Assembly: GCA_964467315.1 (NCBI GenBank)
Contig: CAYXSA010000069.1
Span: forward strand, 1-21,115
DNA from: JAAFIM01 sp964467315
Lineage (GTDB): Bacteria; Bacteroidota; Bacteroidia; Chitinophagales; Saprospiraceae
Direction: 5' to 3'
DNA length: 21,115 nt
Shown here: positions 15,060-21,000 of the stretch, in pieces
How the letters are laid out: every line of letters begins with the position of its first letter
Numbering within the stretch: the first letter of the stretch is position 1
Made by a program: the position numbers and the translations under genes
Notes under the pieces: generated by a model
The model's input: the letters and a program-made list of their open reading frames with translations, nothing else
Told to the model about the DNA's origin: nothing
Databases searched by the model: none

Positions 15060-15203
15060 ATAGGTACTATGCCGCCTTGCGGCGGCAGTGGTAGCAAGTA
15101 CGATTTGTTGTTCGCTTCGCGTTAACTTCGTTTTCGCTACGTGTTTAATTTGTCATTTGTTATTCGTTATTCGTACATTGTTAATTAAATGCTTTAATGT
15201 TTT
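15060..15203. repeat. Intergenic mosaic before element g
   Basis: This part of the 15024-15382 gap holds no gene. It has a hairpin GCCGCC-ttgc-GGCGGC (15071-15086) without a T-tail, and a degenerate copy of the TTTTCGCTACG module (15110-15150). Then come degenerate heptads TGTCATT, TGTTATT, CGTTATT (15151-15171) and a 26-bp block at 15178-15203. That block (TTGTTAATTAAATGC then TTTAATGTTTT) is repeated with one change at 18019-18044 before element h. Confidence 0.75.
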
Positions 15204-15206
15204 ATT

Positions 15207-15330
15207 GCGTGAGGGATAGCAGTGGAAGCGCCCACAAGTGCGTAAGCACGCCGTGGTAGCGCTGCAACGAATAGCCCGACCGCCCGACCTTTTAAGCCGC
15301 GTAGCGGCGGGGAGGGTGGGCACGCCAAAA
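15207..15330 (+). repeat. Dispersed structured element, copy g
   Basis: GCGTGAGGGATAG, a hairpin with foot GTGGAAGCGC/GCGCTGCAAC enlarged by an internal insert, ATAGCCCGACC, a hairpin CCGCCC-GA-CC/GG-GA-GGGTGG with inner GCCGC-gta-GCGGC, then GGCACGCCAAAA. It is the nearest relative of copies a and h. Confidence 0.92.
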
Positions 15331-15352
15331 TTGCACATACTTAATCAACAAT

Positions 15353-15382
15353 GTCATTCGTCATTCGTAACTCGTAATTCTC
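15353..15382. repeat. Mixed heptad array before the Wzz-type gene
   Basis: GTCATTCGTCATTCG, then TAACTCG and TAATTCTC, run directly into the ATG at 15383. Both the TCATTCG and TAACTCG unit types occur in one array, showing that they are variants of a single repeat. Confidence 0.9.
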
Positions 15383-16573
15383 ATGCAGCCCTTAGAAACA
15401 GGCAATAATAGCAACAATATTTATTCATATTCTTTATTGGACATTGTAGGCACGCTTTGGCGTTGGCGCAAGATGATAGGCGTTTTGGTGGGGGCGAGTG
15501 TAGTGGGGACGGTGTTAGTGAGTTTGTTATTGTCGGACTATTATACGGCTTATGCGACCTTTGTGCCTGCGAATGAGGACAAGCAATTATTTAGCGAGAA
15601 CGGGGGCAAGAATAACAGCCTTTATGGCGACGATGATGCTATAGACCGCGCTTTGATTTTTGCGGAGTCGCCGCAGTTGATTGGCTACATGATACAGACC
15701 TTCAAGCTGGCGGAGCGCTACAGCGTAGATGTGAGCACGCCAAAGGGGCAGGATAGGGTCGCTAAGACATTTATGAAGCTCTTTAAGGTGAAAAAAAACC
15801 AGTACAGCGGCATAGAATTGAGTATACAGGACACCGACCCGCAGTTTGCTGCCGTAATGGTAGATAGTGCGCTGCGATACATTGAGCGTTTGTATAGAGA
15901 TGCGACGAGCCAAAACCGTCTTTTGTTGGTGCGCACCTACGAATCGGCACTGGTAGAGCGGCAGGAGGAATTGCGGCGCACCAGCGATACGATTGCTTTG
16001 TTGCGTAAAAAATACGCCATCTACGATGTGCGCAATCAGGGGGAGGTCTTGGGCAAGTTGGCGGTAGAGACGGAGGCGCAATTAGCTGAGTGCCGTGCGC
16101 GCTTGCAGGTTTATCGGCAGATGGGCGGCAAATCGGACTCTATAGTTAATCTTAGCGCCCGCATAGAGGGCTTATCGAATCAGCTTGCCAATCTGCGTGC
16201 CCCGATGAACGATAGCGCTTCGGCTATCAATTTGGAGCGTTTTGCAGCGGGGCGGGATTTGATTTCGCAGTACGAAGACCTGCTAACGGGCATGAGCGAA
16301 AATCATGCGAATATGAAAAAGCAGTATGCACAGTTCAAAGCTCAAGCCGAGAGCCAAGCCAGCGCTATCATTATACTCGACCCCGTACAAGTGCCTAAAA
16401 TAAAATCTTATCCTGTGCGCTCGCTTTTTGTGCTGGGGGCTGCCTTTTTGTCGCTGGTGTTGGGCTGTGTAGCGGCGATATTATTGGATATGTACAAGCG
16501 TATTGATTGGAAAAAAGTATTCTCCGATGAACCCAATGCTAAGCCTGCCAGAGCAGACAGCGAGCAGCCCTAA
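15383..16573 (+). CDS. Wzz/polysaccharide co-polymerase chain-length protein
   Basis: A 396-residue inner-membrane protein of the Wzz type. It has a first membrane helix near residues 31-51, a large periplasmic part with long coiled-coil helices (about 180-340), and a second helix near 343-366. Just before the second helix is the proline-rich stretch DPVQVPKIKSYPVRS, typical of polysaccharide co-polymerases. The C-terminal cytosolic tail is short, with no tyrosine-kinase domain. These proteins set the chain length of exported O-antigen, capsule or exopolysaccharide. The last 47 bases overlap the next gene, a Wzy_C-type enzyme, which supports joint action and translational coupling. The start is the ATG directly after a heptad array. 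Confidence 0.88.
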   Translation: MQPLETGNNSNNIYSYSLLDIVGTLWRWRKMIGVLVGASVVGTVLVSLLLSDYYTAYATFVPANEDKQLFSENGGKNNSLYGDDDAIDRALIFAESPQLIGYMIQTFKLAERYSVDVSTPKGQDRVAKTFMKLFKVKKNQYSGIELSIQDTDPQFAAVMVDSALRYIERLYRDATSQNRLLLVRTYESALVERQEELRRTSDTIALLRKKYAIYDVRNQGEVLGKLAVETEAQLAECRARLQVYRQMGGKSDSIVNLSARIEGLSNQLANLRAPMNDSASAINLERFAAGRDLISQYEDLLTGMSENHANMKKQYAQFKAQAESQASAIIILDPVQVPKIKSYPVRSLFVLGAAFLSLVLGCVAAILLDMYKRIDWKKVFSDEPNAKPARADSEQP

Positions 16574-18014
16574 TGCAGCGCAGCGGCGTATATTTGCTGC
16601 TTTTGGCGCTTTAGTAGTGGTTTCTATTTTGTTGGCGGTGTCGATGGAGCAGATAGCGTTTTTGCTGCTGCCTTTCGGGACTTTGGTGATTTTTCAGGCG
16701 CTCGTAGACTACGAAAAGCTGTTTTTGCTGCTTTGGGCTTGTGTGCCGATATCTACTGAAGTAGACCTACCTGGTGGCTTCGGTACGGATTTGCCTGTGG
16801 AACCGCTTATTGTGGGCTTGGCGCTTTTGTATCTTATTCGCGTGCTTAGCCGCCCCGAAACTATCGACGGCAATTTTTTGCGGCATCCGATAACGGTGCT
16901 TTTGATTTTGCATTTGATTTGGACGACCTTTACGGCTATCGTTTCCGACAATTTTGCGGTTTCGTTAAAGTTTCTGCTCGCTAAAAGCTGGTATGTGCTC
17001 ACGTTTTACTTCTTGAGCAATTATATGCTGCGTTCGGAGGCTTCCTTTCGGCGCTTGTTTTGGTGGTTTATGCTGCCTATGTCGCTCGCTACGCTGAAAG
17101 TGGTCTTACACCATGCGGCTTTGGATTTCGGGTTTCGGGAGATAAACCAAGCCTGTGTGCCCTTTTTTCGCAACCACGTTAGCTATGCGGCTTTGTTGGC
17201 TTTAGCGTTGCCTATTGCTTGGTTTGCGCGGCATCTGTATGCGCGTTGGTCTTTGCAGTGGTGGCTAATTTGGGCGGCTACGGGTTTGTGGTTTTTTGCG
17301 CTCTTGTTTGCTTATACGCGGGCGGCTTATGTGGCTTTGGTCTTGGCGATAGGGGCGTATTGGGTTGTTCGTTTTAGGCTCATGCGTCCTGCGCTGCTGC
17401 TGGGGGCTGTGATGGCGGTTTTCGCTGTTGTTTATCTGGCGCAAAACAACAAATACATAGATTTCGCGCCGAGCGAGCGCACGATAGCGCACGAGGATTT
17501 TCAAAATATACTTGCCGCCACCTACAAATTGGAAGACGTTTCCACGATGGAGCGCTATTATAGATGGATAGCAGGCGTGCGTATGTCGCAAGAGGATCTG
17601 GCAGCGGGCTGGGGACCTGGCAATTTCTACAATTTCTATAAAGCCTACACGCTCAATAGATTTGAAACTTATGTAAGCGACAATCCCGAAAAGTCGGGTG
17701 TACACAATTATTTTCTTATGCTCTTAGCGGAGCAGGGCATCCTTGGGGTCTTGATTTTTGTAGCTTTGATTTTCGTCGTTTTGTTGCAATCGGAGCAGTT
17801 GTATTATCGGCTTAGTTGCCCGCGTAGACGCACGATTTTGCTCGCTGCCTTGCTCTCGACGGTCGTTATTTATGCCTTTTTGCTGATGAACGACATGGTA
17901 GAAACCGATAAAGTCGGCTCCTTTTTCTTTATGCTCATGTCCCTCATCGTCGCCATAGATAGATGGGAGAGAGTTACGAATTACGAGTTACGAGTTACGA
18001 ATGATGGGGCATAA
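16527..18014 (+). CDS. O-antigen ligase/polymerase family (Wzy_C) membrane protein
   Basis: A 495-residue polytopic protein with about ten to twelve hydrophobic helices. A large extracytoplasmic loop lies roughly at residues 305-400, containing MERYYRWIAGVRM, GWGPGNFYNFY and SGVHNYFLMLLAEQGILG. The HN.....AE.G segment and the preceding GxGxGNF are the signature of the O-antigen ligase/Wzy_C family, which transfers or polymerises undecaprenyl-linked glycans. Start ATG at 16527 is chosen (16536 is also possible); both lie inside the Wzz-type gene. The tail ERVTNYELRVTNDGA is encoded by heptad repeats and sits beyond the last helix. Whether it acts as ligase or polymerase cannot be told from sequence. 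Confidence 0.87.
   Translation: MNPMLSLPEQTASSPNAAQRRIFAAFGALVVVSILLAVSMEQIAFLLLPFGTLVIFQALVDYEKLFLLLWACVPISTEVDLPGGFGTDLPVEPLIVGLALLYLIRVLSRPETIDGNFLRHPITVLLILHLIWTTFTAIVSDNFAVSLKFLLAKSWYVLTFYFLSNYMLRSEASFRRLFWWFMLPMSLATLKVVLHHAALDFGFREINQACVPFFRNHVSYAALLALALPIAWFARHLYARWSLQWWLIWAATGLWFFALLFAYTRAAYVALVLAIGAYWVVRFRLMRPALLLGAVMAVFAVVYLAQNNKYIDFAPSERTIAHEDFQNILAATYKLEDVSTMERYYRWIAGVRMSQEDLAAGWGPGNFYNFYKAYTLNRFETYVSDNPEKSGVHNYFLMLLAEQGILGVLIFVALIFVVLLQSEQLYYRLSCPRRRTILLAALLSTVVIYAFLLMNDMVETDKVGSFFFMLMSLIVAIDRWERVTNYELRVTNDGA
17971..18002. repeat. Heptad array inside the 3' end of the O-antigen ligase gene
   Basis: GAGTTAC, GAATTAC, GAGTTAC, GAGTTAC and a partial GAATGAT unit are translated as VTNYELRVTND. 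The orientation matches the array at the 3' end of the radical SAM gene and is the inverse of arrays at gene starts. Confidence 0.93.
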
Positions 18015-18018
18015 GCCC

Positions 18019-18044
18019 TTGTTAATTGAATGCTTTAATGTTTT
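18019..18044. repeat. 26-bp block preceding element h
   Basis: TTGTTAATTGAATGC followed by TTTAATGTTTT equals 15178-15203 except for one base. In both places it stands two or three bases before GCGTGAGGGATAG, so it may be an extended left end of the g/h subfamily. Confidence 0.85.
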
Positions 18045-18046
18045 TC

Positions 18047-18177
18047 GCGTGAGGGATAGGAGTGGAAGCGCGTAGCGCTGCAACGCATAGCCCGACCCTG
18101 CGACCCTGTAGAGCCGTTGCATGCAACGGCTTTACAAGCGCCGCCCTGCGGCGCGCGGGGAGCAGGGGCACGCCAAA
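18047..18177 (+). repeat. Dispersed structured element, copy h
   Basis: GCGTGAGGGATAG, minimal hairpin GTGGAAGCGC-gta-GCGCTGCAAC, ATAGCCCGACC, and a hairpin CCCTGC-GA-CCC/GGG-GA-GCAGGG. The second hairpin contains the palindrome AGCCGTTGCATGCAACGGCT (18112-18131) and GCGCCGC-cct-GCGGCGC. GGCACGCCAAA follows. It fills the convergent gap between the ligase and MORN_2 genes. Confidence 0.93.
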
Positions 18178-18190
18178 CACTTACTACCTA

Positions 18191-19609
18191 CTACCACTTC
18201 ACCTTTTTCAGCTTTCCGCGCTCGTTTCTTTCCTTCCATTTGCCTACGCGTTTGCCTGCGCTGTAGCTGCCTTCGGCTACGAGATTGCCCGCTTCGTCGT
18301 ATTCCGCATAAGCTCCCTCGAACGCGTCGGCTTGCTTATATGCCGTTATATGTGGTTTTCCGTTGGGGTGATAGCTGCGGTATGCGCCCTCTTGTTTGCC
18401 GTCTTTGAATTGGGTTGTTTCTTTGAGCTGCCCGCTTTCATGGTAGGAGCGGCGAGTGTTGCAGGGCTGTTCTCGGCTCATGGTGCTGTCGCTGCTGCTG
18501 GCGAGCAGGCAGTAAAACCCCTCTTCTTGCTTCTCAGCGTTGGGATAATAGCGCGTATAAGCGCCGCCCAGCGTATCGCTTTGCGCGGGCTGACGGCGCA
18601 GCGCCAGCGTCCCGTTGGGGTGATAGACCTCGTAATGTGTTACCAACTGCGCCGTATCGTATTCGTAGCGGGTTTCCGCTTTTGCCAATTCGCTAAAATT
18701 CAGCTCCTCGCGCAGCCTGCCGCGCTCATCGTAGCGCTCCTCCTTTTTTAAGGTTTTGCCGTCTTCGCGGTAATAGCGAACCTTGCCCCGTTTTACGCCT
18801 GCATCGGAGCGCTCGACCTCCATTTGCAAAGTCCCATCGAGGCGAAAAAGCTGTATATTCGCAAAATTATCGCCCTTTCGTGTGCCCATTTCTTCCTTGG
18901 TGCCATCGGAGTAAAACATGGTATAAACGCCATCGGGCTGCCCGTTTTTGAACTCAAAACGCGAGCGCAGATTGCCTTTTTCGCTAAATTTTTCTACGAT
19001 GCCATGCAGCGTGTCGTTTCGATATTGGGCGCTGGTCGAAGGCAGCCCATTGGCATGATACGCAAAGGCATTGCCCTGTCGTTTGCCCTTTTCGTAATTG
19101 CTGCGGTCTTTAATCGTCGTGCCGTCGGCATGATAGGTCAAAAAATCGCCCTGCAATTTGCCGCAAACCAGCGTCCCTTTCTCCAATAATTTGCCGTCGG
19201 CAGCGCGCAAGAGATGCTCTTGCGGCTCGCTATTAAGCTGATACGTGAATTTTACGACATTATCGCGGCGAAAATGGTTAGCCTTGTCGCCATTGATAAC
19301 TATCTTTGAGCTTTCTTCCAAGACCTGAAAAACGACAATTCTACCGCGCAAAGCGCTCACTTTCACAGTGGCGATTTGCAGCCAGCCGCTCATTTTGCCG
19401 CCCTTGCCTAAGGGCGTTTCAAAACGCAGATGCAGCTCGCCGCTTGTGCCTATGCTCGGCAAGTCGCCCTCCGCAAAATTCGCCTCCACTTTTTTGATAT
19501 TGTCCGTCAGCAGCACGCCGATGAGATTGTTTTTTTCTGGGCACAAATCTTGCGCAGGCGCTTGTTGCGCCAAAAAAAGCAAGCAAAAGAAGAGTATACG
19601 GTTCATCAT
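18191..19609 (-). CDS. Secreted MORN_2 (YwqK-type) repeat protein
   Basis: A 472-residue exported protein. Residues 1-19 are a signal peptide (MMNRILFFCLLFLAQQAPAQ). After a non-repetitive N-terminal part (to about 150) come some ten MORN_2-like repeats of about 22-25 residues, for example GDFLTYHADGTTIKDRSNYEKGKRQG and GAYRSYHPNGKPHITAYKQ. Each carries the Y.xxG.. turn. Databases often label this family as YwqK antitoxin-like, but in Bacteroidota such secreted proteins have no proven toxin partner and none is seen here. Function is unknown; an envelope scaffold or binding role is only a guess. Start is the first of two adjacent ATGs (19609 or 19606). Its upstream region is entirely element i, with no recognisable promoter. 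Confidence 0.87.
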   Translation of the reverse strand: MMNRILFFCLLFLAQQAPAQDLCPEKNNLIGVLLTDNIKKVEANFAEGDLPSIGTSGELHLRFETPLGKGGKMSGWLQIATVKVSALRGRIVVFQVLEESSKIVINGDKANHFRRDNVVKFTYQLNSEPQEHLLRAADGKLLEKGTLVCGKLQGDFLTYHADGTTIKDRSNYEKGKRQGNAFAYHANGLPSTSAQYRNDTLHGIVEKFSEKGNLRSRFEFKNGQPDGVYTMFYSDGTKEEMGTRKGDNFANIQLFRLDGTLQMEVERSDAGVKRGKVRYYREDGKTLKKEERYDERGRLREELNFSELAKAETRYEYDTAQLVTHYEVYHPNGTLALRRQPAQSDTLGGAYTRYYPNAEKQEEGFYCLLASSSDSTMSREQPCNTRRSYHESGQLKETTQFKDGKQEGAYRSYHPNGKPHITAYKQADAFEGAYAEYDEAGNLVAEGSYSAGKRVGKWKERNERGKLKKVKW

Positions 19610-19618
19610 GTTTTATTT

Positions 19619-19808
19619 TTTTGGGCGTGCCCGCCGCTTGCCCCCCGCCCGCACCCCCGCGCCTACGGCGCTGCCCCCTTGAAAGGGGGCGTGCGGTCGC
19701 CCCCTTGCGCGCTACGCGCACACGGGGGGCGGCGGTCGGGCTATTCGGGGCGTTTCACCATCGCCCCTACGGGGGCGAATGTTGATTCGCCCCTACTATC
19801 CCTCACGC
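19619..19808 (-). repeat. Dispersed structured element, copy i (largest)
   Basis: On the minus strand: GCGTGAGGGATAG, a first hairpin nearly identical to that of copy d (GGGGCG/CGCCCC), ATAGCCCGACC, and a long second arm. That arm has foot CCGCCG/CGGCGG and carries several nested hairpins (GCGCG-tag-CGCGC, CCCCCTT/AAGGGGG, GCGCC-gta-GGCGC). GGGCACGCCCAAAAAAA ends it. It occupies nearly all of the divergent spacer between the MORN_2 and DUF1573 genes. Confidence 0.9.
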
Positions 19809-19812
19809 AGCA

Positions 19813-19831
19813 GGCAGCCACAAGGGCTGCC
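19813..19831. repeat. GGCAGCC hairpin before the DUF1573 gene
   Basis: GGCAGCC and GGCTGCC pair around ACAAG, and the following CCCTAC gives the GTAGGGGC-type end also seen in the hairpin of copy e. It is the only sequence between element i and the start at 19841 apart from ATTT. Confidence 0.75.
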
Positions 19832-19840
19832 CCTACATTT

Positions 19841-20236
19841 ATGCCAAAAATTATCTTTTTTCTGTTAACGGTGGCTGCGCTCTTTTCGCCGATGGCAGCC
19901 CCTGCTCAAATCCTCGAATTTGATAGAGACACCCTCCAATACGGCGAAATCCTACAGCGCAGCGAAGGCAAACGCAGTATGCTTATACGCAATACAGGCG
20001 AGCAAACTTTAGAAATCTATGCCGTACTCACTACCTGCGGTTGCACGGCGGCAGAGCTCGATAAGATGAAAATCGCCGCAGGCGAAAGCGCCCGCCTTAG
20101 CATCGAATACGATACCCGCAAAAAGGGAAAATTTTTGCGCTTCGTCCTGATAAAAAGCAATGCCCTCAATACCGACAAGTACGGCGAGATGCGCCTACCC
20201 CTAACAGGCACTATCCTAAAATCAAATCGAAATTAG
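19841..20236 (+). CDS. Secreted DUF1573 domain protein
   Basis: A 131-residue exported protein with a signal peptide over residues 1-22 (ending APAQ). A single Ig-like DUF1573 domain follows: FDRDTLQYGEI, then IRNTGEQTLEIYAVLTTCGCTAA and AGESARLSIEYDTRKKGKF. The CGCT motif after the second strand pair is the family hallmark. The role of DUF1573 proteins is not established; they are abundant exported proteins in Bacteroidota. The frame is open far upstream only because element i lacks stops; the ATG at 19841 begins the signal peptide. Its last 26 bp overlap the end of mtnC on the other strand. Confidence 0.87.
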   Translation: MPKIIFFLLTVAALFSPMAAPAQILEFDRDTLQYGEILQRSEGKRSMLIRNTGEQTLEIYAVLTTCGCTAAELDKMKIAAGESARLSIEYDTRKKGKFLRFVLIKSNALNTDKYGEMRLPLTGTILKSNRN

Positions 20237-20912
20237 CCGCCGTCGGGTGTCGGCTGCTGGCTATAGTACCGTCTTCTGCGCGCACCAATTGTAGGGTCTG
20301 CATGCCTGCACTGCGCGCTGCGTCGAGTTCTTCCTCTACATCGGAAAGGAACAAAATTTCTTCCGCCTTTTCGCTGCGCATAGACAAGATATTGAGATAC
20401 GAAAGCGCCTGCCGCTTGTGTCCTACTGCCGTATCGAAGTAATCCGAAAAATAAGCACTCAAATCGCCAAATTCGCTGTAGCGCACCAGCAGCCGCTGCG
20501 CGGAGGTAGAGCCAGAAGAATAAATCCCTACGCGCAAACCCGAAGTCTGCCAGCGCTGCAAAGCAGGCAACACATCAGGGTAAAAATGTCCTTTTAGCGC
20601 GCCCAGCTCGTAGCCCTCGCGCCAAATCATACCTTGCAACGATTTTAGCGCAGGGTGCTTGCGGTCTGCCTTTGTCCATTCTTCGAGATAATACAGACAG
20701 TCGGCAAGGCTGCGTGGCAGGGGCGTATTTTCTGCCTGCGCCGTCTCCGCTATCTGCGAAAAAGCATAAGAAACAGCCGACTGCGTATCTGCCGACTCAT
20801 ACAAACGAACCACAGAGCTGAGATTTTGCAAAAAATAAGGAAACAACACTTTATGTACAAAGTGCGTCGAGGTGGTAGTACCCTCTAAGTCGGTAAGTAT
20901 GTAGCGCAGCAT
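20211..20912 (-). CDS. mtnC: Enolase-phosphatase E1 (acireductone synthase)
   Basis: A 233-residue HAD-superfamily enzyme of the methionine salvage pathway. It enolises and dephosphorylates 2,3-diketo-5-methylthiopentyl-1-phosphate to the acireductone. HAD motif I is D8-x-E10-GTT (ILTDLEGTTT), with family residues FVHKVLFPY after it. Motif II is YSSGS (131-135), motif III is K166 (GHK), and motif IV is D191 (LSDVEEELDAA). DRKHPALKSLQGMIWREGY is typical of MtnC. Other salvage genes (mtnA, mtnB, mtnD) are not in the window. The start ATG (20910-20912) is three bases from a heptad array, with a promoter box 50 bp upstream. The stop lies within the DUF1573 gene on the other strand. Confidence 0.95.
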   Translation of the reverse strand: MLRYILTDLEGTTTSTHFVHKVLFPYFLQNLSSVVRLYESADTQSAVSYAFSQIAETAQAENTPLPRSLADCLYYLEEWTKADRKHPALKSLQGMIWREGYELGALKGHFYPDVLPALQRWQTSGLRVGIYSSGSTSAQRLLVRYSEFGDLSAYFSDYFDTAVGHKRQALSYLNILSMRSEKAEEILFLSDVEEELDAARSAGMQTLQLVRAEDGTIASSRHPTAANFDLILG

Positions 20913-20915
20913 GGC

Positions 20916-20955
20916 GAGTTACGAGTTACGAGTTACGAGTTACGAGTTACGAATT
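20916..20955. repeat. (GAGTTAC)5 array upstream of mtnC
   Basis: Five perfect units and a partial GAATT unit lie between the mtnC start and its predicted promoter box. On the mtnC strand it reads (GTAACTC)n, the usual direction at gene starts, and would be transcribed as most of the 5' leader. Confidence 0.95.
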
Positions 20956-20961
20956 GGGGGG

Positions 20962-20969
20962 CAAACTTA
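20962..20969 (-). promoter_or_regulatory. Predicted promoter -7 box (TAAGTTTG) for mtnC
   Basis: The minus strand reads AAAGCTTTTTCCG then TAAGTTTG then CCCCCC, the same layout as the boxes at 2553 and 9072. The distance to the ATG is 50 bp. Confidence 0.6.
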
Positions 20970-21000
20970 CGGAAAAAGCTTTTCTTCTCGCACTAAAGCC

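Noticed and set aside
15071..15086. GCCGCC-ttgc-GGCGGC as the cdaA terminator
   Set aside because: There is no T-run after the stem; a role is possible but not supported.
18191..19609. MORN_2 protein as antitoxin of a toxin-antitoxin pair
   Set aside because: It has a secretion signal and no toxin-like neighbour; the antitoxin label of the family is not supported here.
19430..19840. Long N-terminal extension of the DUF1573 protein
   Set aside because: It would be antisense to the MORN_2 gene and element i, and would bury the signal peptide.
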